The notes beneath the pieces are model-generated. The model saw only the letters and a list, made by a program, of their open reading frames with translations. It made no database searches and was not told the origin of the DNA. The position numbers and the translations under genes are program-made. From an uncultured Roseburia sp. (GTDB lineage Bacteria; Bacillota; Clostridia; Lachnospirales; Lachnospiraceae): a stretch of 64,000 nucleotides of DNA. This document shows positions 18,001 to 26,893 of this stretch, piece after piece (positions within the stretch are counted from its first letter, which is position 1; each line of letters opens with the position of its first letter). Location: the NCBI GenBank assembly GCA_947062675.1, contig CAMSQM010000008.1:1-64000 (forward strand), written 5' to 3'.

Positions 18001-19681
18001 TCTGGGAACGACGAACAGCCTGGCGGCCTGTTTTACCGGCGAGGGGGCAGAAATTATCAGCAACCGCCTTGGGAAGCGTCTTACCCCGTCCGTGGTCGCG
18101 GTGGACGGGGAGAACAATATTCTCGTCGGGGAAACTGCGAAGGAATACGGTCTTGTGCACCCGGAGCGCATGGCGCAGGTGTTCAAGCGGTCGATGGGCA
18201 GCGGGAAAAAGTTCAGGCTGGGCGGCCGCGAATTCCGCGCGGATGAGCTTTCATCTTTTGTACTCCGCTCCTTAAAAGAGGATGCGGAAGCATTTCTCGG
18301 GGAGCCCGTCACGGAAGCGGTGATCAGTGTTCCGGCATATTTTGACGATAAAAGGCGCAAGGCGACGCGCAGGGCGGGGGAGCTCGCGGGCCTTACGGTG
18401 GAGCGCATTATCAGCGAGCCGACCGCGGCGGCGATCTCCTACGGGCTGTATGAGAAAACAAAAAATACCCGTTTCCTGGTGTTTGATCTGGGAGGGGGAA
18501 CCTTTGACGTTTCCATTCTGGAGCTTTTCCAGAATATTCTGGAAGTCCGCGCTGTTGCGGGTGATAATTATCTGGGCGGAGAGGATTTTACAGAGATTCT
18601 TGTAGCGGAATTCCTCGAAAAAAACGGGATGGACGCCGACCGCCTGTCGGAAAAAGAGATCGCAAAACTGTACAGGGAAGCGGAGCTGGCCAAGAAGCAG
18701 TTTTCAGAGAAGAATGAAGTCACGCTGCGCTATCCCTATGAGGGGGAGGAAAAGACGCTTTCCGTCACGCTGGACCGGTATGAAACGCTGTGCGAACCGC
18801 TGCTGGAAAAGATACGCAGACCCATTCAACGCAGTCTCTCCGATGCCCATGTCCGTCTCTCCGAGGTGGATGAGGTGGTGCTGGTCGGCGGTGCCACAAG
18901 GCTGCCGGTGGTGCGCAATTTCATCGTGAAGCTGTTCCGCAAGTTTCCGGACACCACGGTGCACCCCGACGAGGCGGTTGCCCTTGGGGCGGCGGTGCAG
19001 GCTGCCATGAAGGAGCGGCGCGAGGAAGTGAAAGAGGTGATCCTCACGGACGTCTGTTCTTTTACCCTTGGAACGGAAGTGTCGGTGGAGCGCGCCCGCG
19101 GCCTGTATGAATCAGGTCATTTTCTGCCCATTATCGAGCGCAATACAGTCATTCCGGCCAGCCGGACCGAGCGCGTCTATACGCTGCACGACAATCAGGA
19201 GATCATCCGTGTCCGGGTGCTGCAGGGAGAAAGCCGTTTTGCGCAAAATAATCTGTATCTCGGGGAGCTTGAGATCCGGGTACCGAAAAAGAAGGCGGGG
19301 GAGGAAGCCGTGGATATCACGTACACCTACGACATCAATTCCCTGCTGGAGGTGGAGGTGACCGTGGTTTCCACCGGTGAGGTGAAAAAACAGATTATCC
19401 GCGGTAAGGATAATGATCTGACGCCGGAAGAGATCGGGGAGCGCATGAAAGAGCTCGCCTATCTGAAGATTCCGCCGAGAGAGCAGGAAGAGAACCGGCT
19501 TCTGCTGCTGAAAGGAGAGCGGATCTATGAGGAGAGCACAGGGGAGGAGCGCGTGCTGCTGGACGTCTGGCTCAGAGCTTTTGAGGATGCGCTGGAAACC
19601 AGGGATGCAGGGGTGATCGGGGATGCGAGGCGTGAGTTAAAAGAGCGCCTTAAGGAGTTTGAGGAGTGGAATCAGGACTAA
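17984..19681 (+). CDS. Hsp70-family chaperone, short HscC-like type
   Basis: A 565-residue Hsp70, shorter than DnaK (about 610-640). The ATPase domain is complete: GIDLGTTNSLAA (phosphate 1), VFDLGGGTFDVSI (phosphate 2), EPTAAAISYG (connect region) and VLVGGATRLPVVR (adenosine). A substrate-binding beta domain follows (about 385-500, with IPASRTERVYTLHDNQ), then a short helical lid (about 500-565). The usual DnaK acidic tail is missing. It has no grpE or dnaJ beside it, which fits a specialised HscC-type Hsp70 rather than the housekeeping DnaK. It begins inside the 3' end of the large TPR gene, with GAGG 7 nt upstream. Confidence 0.9.
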   Translation: MIIGIDLGTTNSLAACFTGEGAEIISNRLGKRLTPSVVAVDGENNILVGETAKEYGLVHPERMAQVFKRSMGSGKKFRLGGREFRADELSSFVLRSLKEDAEAFLGEPVTEAVISVPAYFDDKRRKATRRAGELAGLTVERIISEPTAAAISYGLYEKTKNTRFLVFDLGGGTFDVSILELFQNILEVRAVAGDNYLGGEDFTEILVAEFLEKNGMDADRLSEKEIAKLYREAELAKKQFSEKNEVTLRYPYEGEEKTLSVTLDRYETLCEPLLEKIRRPIQRSLSDAHVRLSEVDEVVLVGGATRLPVVRNFIVKLFRKFPDTTVHPDEAVALGAAVQAAMKERREEVKEVILTDVCSFTLGTEVSVERARGLYESGHFLPIIERNTVIPASRTERVYTLHDNQEIIRVRVLQGESRFAQNNLYLGELEIRVPKKKAGEEAVDITYTYDINSLLEVEVTVVSTGEVKKQIIRGKDNDLTPEEIGERMKELAYLKIPPREQEENRLLLLKGERIYEESTGEERVLLDVWLRAFEDALETRDAGVIGDARRELKERLKEFEEWNQD

Positions 19682-19719
19682 GGGAACTGCTGTTAGAAAC
19701 GGATTCCGGGAGGATTTGA

Positions 19720-21588
19720 ATGCTGAAGTGGAAAAAAATGTTGACTTCTTTTGTTCTGACAGCTGCGGTTCTGCTGGGCACATCTGTGACGGGAACCGCG
19801 GCGGTCACTTCAGAGGAGACATTCCGCAGGGAATGGGAAGCGGTAAAGGATGACTGGACGCTTGTCTCCCTCTCTCCGGGCACGGATGAGACACAGATGA
19901 ATTTTGCGTGGTACAGCCTCGACGGGGAGGCGGTCAGCTTCCGCTATGGCAGAAAAGCTGATTTAAGCGATGCGAAAACTGCGACGGTCAGGCAGTCCGC
20001 GGCACAGAAAGGGTATAAGAGCAACAAAGTGACCCTGAAAAAGCTGAAACCCGGAACGACTTATTATTATCAGGCGGACAGGAAGGAGACAGCCCGGTTC
20101 CGGACGAACGACAGCGGCGATGCTTTTGAGTTTATCTATGTGGGGGATCCGCAGATCGGCAAATCCAGCTCCATAAAAGCAGAGAAATACGGCGATGTGA
20201 CGGAAGCTTTTTTAAAGGCGCAGAGGAAAGCGGTCAGGAACGACGCTTACGGATGGAACAGCACGCTGGAGGCGGCATGGGAGAAATCAGGGCGCGATGC
20301 AGATTTTATTCTCTCGGCGGGCGACCAGATTCAGACCAAAGCCAGGAAGCTGAAAGATACGACGGTCAGTGAGATCGAGTACACCGGCTACCTGTGTCCG
20401 AAGCTGCTTAAGTCGCTCCCTGTCGCGACGACAGTGGGGAGTCATGACGATGACAATCCGAACTATGATTATCATTTTAATGTGCCGAACCAGAGTGTGC
20501 TGGGAGCGAACGACTACGTGGGCGGTGATTACTGGTTCACCTATGGCAGCGCCCTGTTTCTGATGCTCAATACACAGGACAGCGACACAGAGGAACATAA
20601 AGAATTTATTGAGGAGGCCATCCGTAAGAATCCGGAGTGTACCTGGCGGATTGTGACGATGCACCAGGATATCTACGGTTCGGCAAAGCATTCGGTCAGC
20701 GATGAGATCCTGTCTCTCCGCCGGAAGATGGTGCCATATTTTGACGCAAATGATATCGATGTGGTTCTGACCGGACATGATCACTCCTACACCCGCTCGA
20801 AATTTCTGCGGGGAGATAAGGTGGTGGAGACCGGGATCAGGAACGGGACTGTGACGAACCCGGACGGGATTCTCTATATGACGGCAAATTCCTCTTCCGG
20901 CAGTAAGTACTATAAACTGCTGCCGGAAAAACAGCCCTATGTCGCCGCCAGATGGCAGGGAAAAGTTCCTACATATTCTATTGTAAAAGTCACGAAGGAC
21001 ACTTTTTCCATCCGCACTTACCGCACAGACAACGGGAAAAAGATCGATGACGCCCTGACAATCCGCAAAGAGTCCGTGGACCGGGATCTTGCAAATGCGT
21101 CCGTGAATGCGGTTGGGGATCAGCCTTATACAGGTAAGGACGTAAAGCCTTCACTGACCGTGCGGATGAACGGGACAGTGCTGCGGAAGGGAACGGATTA
21201 CACCGTACATTTTTCGGATCACCGGAAGATTGGCACCGCACGTGCCACGATAACGGGAACCGGAGCATATACCGGGACAAAAAGTATTTCTTTCCGGATT
21301 GTGCCCGCAAAGATAAAGATTTTGTCCGCGGTGTCGGAACGAAAAGGGGAGGCGTCTGTAAAATATAAAAAGGCGGACGGCGGCCTGACCGGTTATCAGG
21401 TGATCTGTTCCCGCGATAAAGAGTTCGGGAGTTACCACAGTAAGAAAACCACGAAGCTGAAAACGACTTTCCAATCCCTGAAAAAAGGAAAGAACTATTA
21501 TGTGAAAGTCCGGGGATATAAGAAAACAGCCGGGAAAACTTACTATGGGGAATACAGTAAGGTGATGCAGGTAAAGATCCGGGAATAA
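19720..21588 (+). CDS. Secreted purple-acid-phosphatase-like metallophosphoesterase
   Basis: A 622-residue exported protein. A signal peptide (about 1-28, MLKWKKMLTSFVLTAAVLLG then TAA) is followed by a fibronectin-III-like N-terminal domain (about 45-125). A calcineurin-type phosphoesterase domain (about 135-370) has metal-site motifs GDPQIG, SAGDQI, GSHDDDNP, TMHQDIY and GHDHSYTRS. The GNHD motif reads GSHDD, so Asn is replaced by Ser. The C-terminal 170 residues contain a Lys/Thr/Tyr-rich immunoglobulin-like region (YTGKDVKPSLTVRMNG) and a fibronectin-III-like repeat. It follows the Hsp70 gene by 38 nt; a terminator closes the unit. The substrate is unknown. Confidence 0.88.
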   Translation: MLKWKKMLTSFVLTAAVLLGTSVTGTAAVTSEETFRREWEAVKDDWTLVSLSPGTDETQMNFAWYSLDGEAVSFRYGRKADLSDAKTATVRQSAAQKGYKSNKVTLKKLKPGTTYYYQADRKETARFRTNDSGDAFEFIYVGDPQIGKSSSIKAEKYGDVTEAFLKAQRKAVRNDAYGWNSTLEAAWEKSGRDADFILSAGDQIQTKARKLKDTTVSEIEYTGYLCPKLLKSLPVATTVGSHDDDNPNYDYHFNVPNQSVLGANDYVGGDYWFTYGSALFLMLNTQDSDTEEHKEFIEEAIRKNPECTWRIVTMHQDIYGSAKHSVSDEILSLRRKMVPYFDANDIDVVLTGHDHSYTRSKFLRGDKVVETGIRNGTVTNPDGILYMTANSSSGSKYYKLLPEKQPYVAARWQGKVPTYSIVKVTKDTFSIRTYRTDNGKKIDDALTIRKESVDRDLANASVNAVGDQPYTGKDVKPSLTVRMNGTVLRKGTDYTVHFSDHRKIGTARATITGTGAYTGTKSISFRIVPAKIKILSAVSERKGEASVKYKKADGGLTGYQVICSRDKEFGSYHSKKTTKLKTTFQSLKKGKNYYVKVRGYKKTAGKTYYGEYSKVMQVKIRE

Positions 21589-21597
21589 GTCCGGACT

Positions 21598-21649
21598 GGC
21601 GCCGGCGCGCATGAATTTCAGGGGTTTTATGCGCGCCGGCGCCTTTTTT
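21598..21649 (+). terminator. Strong terminator after the metallophosphoesterase gene
   Basis: A perfect 15-bp stem (21598-21612 with 21629-21643), almost all G-C, has a 16-nt loop and is followed by six T residues. Confidence 0.92.
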
Positions 21650-21658
21650 CGTGAAAAA

Positions 21659-21750
21659 AATACAAATATACTATTCCACCTGACCTTTTTTGTGGTATAA
21701 TGAATAAGATACCTATTCTATGTTTTGCAATGTGGAATAGAATACAAATA
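21659..21750 (+). promoter_or_regulatory. Inverted-repeat region around the rnf promoter
   Basis: CTATTCCAC (21671-21679) and its exact inverse GTGGAATAG (21732-21740) flank the -10 box. Each is bordered by AATACAAATA (21659-21668 and 21741-21750, same orientation). A third half-site, CTATTC, lies at 21713-21718. This looks like a regulator-binding region, but no regulator gene is adjacent. Confidence 0.5.
21693..21701 (+). promoter_or_regulatory. Extended -10 promoter of the rnf operon
   Basis: TGGTATAAT is an extended -10 element with a consensus hexamer at 21696-21701. The -35 region (about 21673) is poor (ATTCCA), consistent with an extended -10 or an activated promoter. Confidence 0.65.
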
Positions 21751-21772
21751 AGAGAAAGAGGGGCACGTGAAA

Positions 21773-23092
21773 ATGGGGTCTAAAACATTTAAAGGTGGCG
21801 TCCATCCTTTTGAAGGGAAGGAATTAGCGAAAGATCAGCCGATCGTGGAAGTCTTACCAAAAGGCGATCTGGTGTATCCGCTGTCACAGCACATAGGCGC
21901 TCCGGCCAGTCCGATCGTAGCGGTGGGCGATAAGATCTTAAAGGGACAGAAGATCGCGGAAGCGGGTGGATTTGTCTCATCCCCGATCTATGCGTCGGCT
22001 TCCGGTACGGTAAAAGCAATTGAGCCGCGGCGGGTTGCGGTGGGGGACATGGTAAAGTCCATCGTGGTGACCAATGACGGCGAGTTTGCCGAGGCCGGCT
22101 ATTCGCCATGTGACAATGTGACGGCGCTTTCCACGCAGGAGATTATCGACAGGGTAAAGGAGGCCGGCGTCGTCGGTATGGGAGGAGCCGGGTTCCCGAC
22201 GCATGTAAAATTATCTCCGAAGGAGCCGGATAAGATTGAGTACATCATCGCCAACTGCGCGGAGTGTGAACCGTATCTGACGGCGGATTACCGCAGAATG
22301 CTGGAGAATCCGCAGGAGCTGATAGAGGGGATGAAGATTATTCTTCAGATTTTCGCCAACGCGAAGGGGGTTCTGGGCATTGAGGATAACAAGCCGGACT
22401 GTATTGAAAAGCTTTCCGCGATGGTGAAGGATGAGCCGCGCATTGAGGTCTGTCCTCTGCAGACGAAGTACCCTCAGGGCGGCGAGCGCCAGCTGATCTA
22501 CGCGGTGACGGGGCGGGCGATCAATTCCGGTATGCTTCCGGCGGATGCGGGGTGCATCGTGGACAATGTGGAGACCATTATCGCCGTATACAATGCGGTG
22601 AAGCTGGGAAAGCCCGTGACGAGCCGGATCTCGACGATTACCGGGGATGCTGTCGCGAAGCCCGGAAATTATTTATATAGCATAGGAACCAGTTACGCAG
22701 AGCTGATCGAGGCCGCAGGCGGTTTTAAAACACAGCCGGAGAAGATCATTTCCGGAGGGCCGATGATGGGATTTGCCATGTTCGGGGTGGATATTCCGAC
22801 GACGAAGACTTCATCTTCCCTGCTGTGTCTGACAAAGGACGAGGTGGCTGAAATTGAGCCGTCCGCATGCATCAACTGCGGGCGCTGTGTGCAGGCATGT
22901 CCGGAACTGCTCGTCCCGTCAAGGCTGGCAAAGTTCGGCGACAACGGACTTTCCGGAGAGTTTGAGCAGTGGAACGGCCTTGAGTGCATCGAGTGCGGAA
23001 GCTGCAGCTTCGTCTGTCCGGCGAGAAGACAGCTTGCACAGTCGATTAAGACGATGAAAAAGCAGGTTCTTGCAGCAAAACGGAAAAAATAA
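21773..23092 (+). CDS. rnfC: Rnf complex subunit C (NADH-side subunit)
   Basis: RnfC is the peripheral NAD(H)/FMN and 4Fe-4S subunit of the ion-pumping ferredoxin:NAD+ oxidoreductase. The 439-residue chain starts MGSKTFKGGVHPFEGKELA. It has the GMGGAGFPTHVKL nucleotide/FMN-binding segment and two ferredoxin-type motifs near the end, CINCGRCVQACP and CIECGSCSFVCP. An in-frame GTG at 21767 lies only 3 nt after the GAGGGG site; the ATG at 21773 has 9-nt spacing and is preferred. It is the first gene of rnfCDGEAB, the order seen in Clostridia and Acetobacterium. Confidence 0.96.
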   Translation: MGSKTFKGGVHPFEGKELAKDQPIVEVLPKGDLVYPLSQHIGAPASPIVAVGDKILKGQKIAEAGGFVSSPIYASASGTVKAIEPRRVAVGDMVKSIVVTNDGEFAEAGYSPCDNVTALSTQEIIDRVKEAGVVGMGGAGFPTHVKLSPKEPDKIEYIIANCAECEPYLTADYRRMLENPQELIEGMKIILQIFANAKGVLGIEDNKPDCIEKLSAMVKDEPRIEVCPLQTKYPQGGERQLIYAVTGRAINSGMLPADAGCIVDNVETIIAVYNAVKLGKPVTSRISTITGDAVAKPGNYLYSIGTSYAELIEAAGGFKTQPEKIISGGPMMGFAMFGVDIPTTKTSSSLLCLTKDEVAEIEPSACINCGRCVQACPELLVPSRLAKFGDNGLSGEFEQWNGLECIECGSCSFVCPARRQLAQSIKTMKKQVLAAKRKK

Positions 23093-23135
23093 AACATAAA
23101 AAACAGATAGAGAGAATAGAGAGAGGTGGATTACC

Positions 23136-24086
23136 GTGAGTGATTTTTATCATGTTTCATCATCACCGCACGTGCGCTCCAAGGATACCACAGGCAGAAT
23201 AATGCTCTACGTTATAATCGCGCTGATGCCGGCCAGCCTGTTTGGTATTTTTAATTTCGGATTCAGGGCACTGCTTCTGATCCTGGTGACCATTGCGGCC
23301 TGTGTGGCTTCGGAGTGGGTGTTCAATAAGATCGTACATAAAAAGGATACGATTACCGATTTAAGCGCTGTCGTGACGGGACTTCTCCTGGCGCTGAACC
23401 TTCCGGTGACGCTGCCGTGGTGGGAGGCTGCCCTTGGCGGTGTGTTCGCGATTGTCGTTGTAAAATGCTTATTCGGCGGACTGGGACAGAACTTTATGAA
23501 CCCTGCGCTGGGCGCAAGGTGTTTTCTTCTGATCGCCTTTGCCGCGGACATGACTAATTTTGTCACAGATACCTATACAGGAGCGACACCGCTTGCGGCG
23601 ATGCGCAACGGTGAGGCCGTGAATACCATGGATATGCTGATCGGACGGATCTCCGGGACCATCGGCGAGACTTCCGTGATTGCAGTTCTGATCGGTGCGA
23701 TTTTCATGATCTTAATGGGAGTGATTGATCTGCGCATTCCCGCTTCCTATATTGTGACGTTTGCAGTCTTTATGCTGCTGTTCGGCGGACACGGATTTGA
23801 TTTAAATTATCTGACCGCGCAGCTCTGCGGCGGCGGTCTGATGCTGGGGGCGTTTTTTATGGCGACGGACTATGTCACATCCCCGATCACACCGGGCGGA
23901 CAGATTGTTTTTGGTATCTGCTGTGGTATTCTCACGGGATTGTTCCGTACCTTCGGGGCCAATGCGGAAGGAGTGTCTTTCGCGATTATTCTGAGCAACC
24001 TCTTTGTGCCGATGATTGAGAAATATACCATTCCGGCTGCATTCGGCCAGGTGCGCAAGGCAAAGAAGCAGGAAGGGGGCAGATAA
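23136..24086 (+). CDS. rnfD: Rnf complex subunit D (membrane)
   Basis: A 316-residue integral membrane subunit with about eight to ten hydrophobic helices. It carries covalent FMN through a Thr in the TYTGATPLAAM motif, matching the S/T-G-A-T flavinylation site of RnfD/NqrB. GTG start; GAGAGGTGG lies about 9 nt upstream. It works with RnfG, E and A to couple electron flow from ferredoxin to NAD+ to Na+ or H+ export. It lies 43 nt after rnfC and 1 nt before rnfG. Confidence 0.95.
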   Translation: MSDFYHVSSSPHVRSKDTTGRIMLYVIIALMPASLFGIFNFGFRALLLILVTIAACVASEWVFNKIVHKKDTITDLSAVVTGLLLALNLPVTLPWWEAALGGVFAIVVVKCLFGGLGQNFMNPALGARCFLLIAFAADMTNFVTDTYTGATPLAAMRNGEAVNTMDMLIGRISGTIGETSVIAVLIGAIFMILMGVIDLRIPASYIVTFAVFMLLFGGHGFDLNYLTAQLCGGGLMLGAFFMATDYVTSPITPGGQIVFGICCGILTGLFRTFGANAEGVSFAIILSNLFVPMIEKYTIPAAFGQVRKAKKQEGGR

Positions 24087-24087
24087 T

Positions 24088-24702
24088 ATGAATAACAAAA
24101 TAGTACATGACGCTCTGGTTCTGTTTGCGTTTACGGTTGTCCTGGGTTTTCTGCTCGGCGTTGTATACGGCGTCACAAAAGAGCCGATTGAGAAAGTTAA
24201 TTATGAGAAGACGCAGGCCGCCTACAAACAGGTGTTTGCAGATGCGGATTCGTTTGAAGCATATGAAGGATTTGACGCGGACGCCGCGAACGCACTTGTC
24301 GCGGAGAACGGCTTTGCGGACGAGATTCTGGACGCGCAGGTGGCTAAGGACGCCGGCGGCAGCGTGATCGGCTATGTGATCACGGTGACGGCGAAAGACG
24401 CCAGCCAGTCGACCATCACTTTTTCGGTGGGGATCCAGAATGACGGCACAGTCAACGGCTATTCAATCACATCAATCGCGGAGACGCCGGGCCTTGGGAT
24501 GAAGGCGCAGGAGGAGAGCTTCTACAGCCAGTTCCAGGGAAAAGCGGTGGATTCCTTTACCGTCGTGAAGTCAGCTCCGGCGGCGGACAATGAGATTGAG
24601 TCCATTTCCGGTTCAACGATCACATCGAAAGCGATGGCAAACGGCGTGAATGCCTGCATCTGTTACTTCCGGAATGTTCTGACAGGAGGTGCGAGTTCAT
24701 GA
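24088..24702 (+). CDS. rnfG: Rnf complex subunit G (FMN-binding)
   Basis: A 204-residue subunit with one N-terminal transmembrane helix (about 10-30) and an extracytoplasmic FMN-binding domain. The covalent flavin site is the Thr of SGSTITSKAMANGV near residue 180. AAGGGGG lies about 8 nt before the ATG. Its stop overlaps the start of rnfE (ATGA), indicating coupled translation. Confidence 0.94.
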   Translation: MNNKIVHDALVLFAFTVVLGFLLGVVYGVTKEPIEKVNYEKTQAAYKQVFADADSFEAYEGFDADAANALVAENGFADEILDAQVAKDAGGSVIGYVITVTAKDASQSTITFSVGIQNDGTVNGYSITSIAETPGLGMKAQEESFYSQFQGKAVDSFTVVKSAPAADNEIESISGSTITSKAMANGVNACICYFRNVLTGGASS

Positions 24703-25436
24703 ACAAGAACGTAGAACGTCTGTATAACGGTATTATTAAGGAAAACCCCACATTTGTCCTGATGCTGGGAATGTGTCCGACCCTGGCGGTGACATCTTCC
24801 GCTATGAACGGACTTGGAATGGGGCTTTCAACAACGGTGGTTTTAGTATTTGCAAACCTGCTGATTTCGGCATTCCGCAAGGTGATTCCGAACGGCGTCC
24901 GTATGCCGGCCTTTATCGTCGTCGTCGCGTCGCTGGTGACGATGGTGCAGTTTATCATGAATGCCTACACGCCGGCGCTCTCTGAGTCCCTGGGCGTGTA
25001 CATTCCGCTGATCGTGGTTAACTGTATTATTCTTGGCCGCGCGGAGAGCTACGCGTCCAAGAACCCGGTTGTTCCTTCTATTTTTGACGGAATCGGCATG
25101 GGTCTCGGGTTTACGTTCGGTCTGACGGCGATCGGTCTGATCCGTGAAGTGTTAGGAGCCGGCCAGATCTTCGGGGCGCAGGTACTTCCGCTTGCGGACA
25201 AGGCAAACGGTGTGGCCGGTTTTACGCCGATCACGATTTTCGTCATGGCTCCGGGAGCATTCCTCGTGCTGGCGTGTCTCGTCGCGGTGATGAATATTGT
25301 GCGCGCAAAGATGGAAGCAAAGGGCAGGCCGCTGGCGGCGCCGTCCGGGTGCATCACGGGCGATTGCGCGAGCTGCGGGCAGTCTGCAATGTGTACCGGT
25401 AAGTCGGCAGGCACAGCGGGCAATCAGCCGGAATAG
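24699..25436 (+). CDS. rnfE: Rnf complex subunit E (membrane) with Cys-rich tail
   Basis: A 245-residue membrane protein, homologous to RnfA, with about six helices and the conserved Cys segments MLGMCPTLAVT and VVNCIILGRA. In RnfA/RnfE these Cys residues hold an intramembrane Fe-S cluster. The last 35 residues form an unusual cytoplasmic extension with four Cys spaced C-x5-C-x2-C-x5-C (GCITGDCASCGQSAMC region). AGGAGGT lies 8 nt before the ATG, which overlaps the rnfG stop. Confidence 0.94.
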   Translation: MNKNVERLYNGIIKENPTFVLMLGMCPTLAVTSSAMNGLGMGLSTTVVLVFANLLISAFRKVIPNGVRMPAFIVVVASLVTMVQFIMNAYTPALSESLGVYIPLIVVNCIILGRAESYASKNPVVPSIFDGIGMGLGFTFGLTAIGLIREVLGAGQIFGAQVLPLADKANGVAGFTPITIFVMAPGAFLVLACLVAVMNIVRAKMEAKGRPLAAPSGCITGDCASCGQSAMCTGKSAGTAGNQPE

Positions 25437-25450
25437 GAGGATAGATACAG

Positions 25451-26047
25451 ATGAAAGAATTACTTTTAATCGCAATCGGTTCCGCAATTGTAAATAATGT
25501 CGTGCTCAGCCAGTTCCTTGGTATCTGTCCGTTCCTGGGCGTCTCCAAAAAGACGGAGACGGCAGCCGGGATGGGCGGGGCGGTTGTATTCGTTATCACA
25601 ATTGCGTCGATTGTGACCTCGCTGATATACAAATTTATTCTCGCGAACGAGTTCCTGTTAAAAAAGGGGATTGATCTGACCTATCTGCAGACGATCGTTT
25701 TCATTCTCGTGATCGCGGCGCTGGTTCAGTTTGTGGAGATGTTCTTAAAGAAATCCATCCCGGCACTTTACCAGAGCCTTGGCGTGTTCCTTCCGCTGAT
25801 CACGACAAACTGTGCAGTGCTCGGCGTAGCGCTGACCAATGTGACCAAGGAATACAATATTTTAGAGAGCATTGTGAACGGTTTTGCAACTGCGGTCGGA
25901 TTCCTGATCGCGATTGTCATTATGGCGGGGCTGCGCGAAAAGATCGAATACAACGATATTCCAAAACCATTTCAGGGCACTGCGATCGTGCTGATCACGG
26001 CAAGTCTGATGTCCATTGCGTTTATGGGATTCTCAGGAATGATTTAG
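25451..26047 (+). CDS. rnfA: Rnf complex subunit A (membrane)
   Basis: A 198-residue membrane subunit with six predicted helices, antiparallel in topology to RnfE. The conserved Cys lie in LGICPFLGVSKK and TTNCAVLGVAL and, with RnfE, ligate the membrane-embedded Fe-S cluster. The start MKELLLIAIGSAIVNNVVLS is canonical. It sits 14 nt after rnfE and 13 nt before rnfB. Confidence 0.96.
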   Translation: MKELLLIAIGSAIVNNVVLSQFLGICPFLGVSKKTETAAGMGGAVVFVITIASIVTSLIYKFILANEFLLKKGIDLTYLQTIVFILVIAALVQFVEMFLKKSIPALYQSLGVFLPLITTNCAVLGVALTNVTKEYNILESIVNGFATAVGFLIAIVIMAGLREKIEYNDIPKPFQGTAIVLITASLMSIAFMGFSGMI

Positions 26048-26060
26048 GAGGAAAAACAGC

Positions 26061-26852
26061 ATGAACATTACGGCAATTTTAGTTGCAGCCGCCGTGGTCG
26101 GCGGTGTAGGTATCATAATCGGATTTTTCCTTGGAATTTCCGGAGAAAAATTCAAAGTGGAGGTGGATCCAAGGGAGGAAGCGATCATGGGCGTCCTTCC
26201 CGGGAATAACTGCGGAGGCTGTGGTTATGCGGGCTGTTCCGGTCTTGCGGCAGCCATTGTAAAGGGGGAAGCTCCGGTCGGGCAGTGTCCGGTCGGAGGT
26301 GCTCCGGTCGCATCGCAGATCGGTGAGATCATGGGCGTTGCCGCCGAGGAGGGCAGCCGTCAGGTGGCTTTCGTCAAATGTGCGGGAACCTGTGAGAAGG
26401 CCGGTCGTGATTACGATTATACAGGCAACGAGGACTGCGGCGCGATGGCTTTTGTGCCGAACGGCGGGCCGAAATCCTGTAATTATGGCTGTCTGGGCTA
26501 TGGAAGCTGTGTGAAGGCCTGTCCGTTTGACGCGATTCATATTGTCGATGGAATCGCGCTTGTGGACAAGGAGGCCTGCAAGGCCTGCGGCAAATGCGTG
26601 GCGGCATGTCCGAAGGGCTTAATCGAGCTTGTGCCTTACGATGCGAAGCATCTGGTGCAGTGCAGCTCAAAGGATAAGGGCAAGGATGTCATGAAAGCCT
26701 GCTCCGTGGGTTGTATCGGCTGTCAGCTCTGTGTAAAGAACTGTCCCTCCGATGCGGTTCATGTGACCGGCAATATCGCGTATATTGATCAGACAAAATG
26801 TACGGGCTGTGGAATCTGCGCACAGAAGTGTCCAAAGAAGATTATTTTGTAA
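26061..26852 (+). CDS. rnfB: Rnf complex subunit B (ferredoxin-side)
   Basis: This 263-residue subunit accepts electrons from reduced ferredoxin. An N-terminal membrane helix (about 5-27) is followed by the NCGGCGYAGCSG cluster motif with a further Cys at GQCPVGG. Further on are CGTC-like and ferredoxin motifs: CGYGSCVKACP-type (C-LGYGSCVKACPF), CKACGKCVAACP, CIGCQLCVKNCP and CTGCGICAQKCP. It is the last gene of the operon; a hairpin terminator follows after about 40 nt. Confidence 0.95.
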   Translation: MNITAILVAAAVVGGVGIIIGFFLGISGEKFKVEVDPREEAIMGVLPGNNCGGCGYAGCSGLAAAIVKGEAPVGQCPVGGAPVASQIGEIMGVAAEEGSRQVAFVKCAGTCEKAGRDYDYTGNEDCGAMAFVPNGGPKSCNYGCLGYGSCVKACPFDAIHIVDGIALVDKEACKACGKCVAACPKGLIELVPYDAKHLVQCSSKDKGKDVMKACSVGCIGCQLCVKNCPSDAVHVTGNIAYIDQTKCTGCGICAQKCPKKIIL

Positions 26853-26893
26853 CAGGATGTTTTCCGAAGGGTATGTTACTGATTCCGGAAAGC

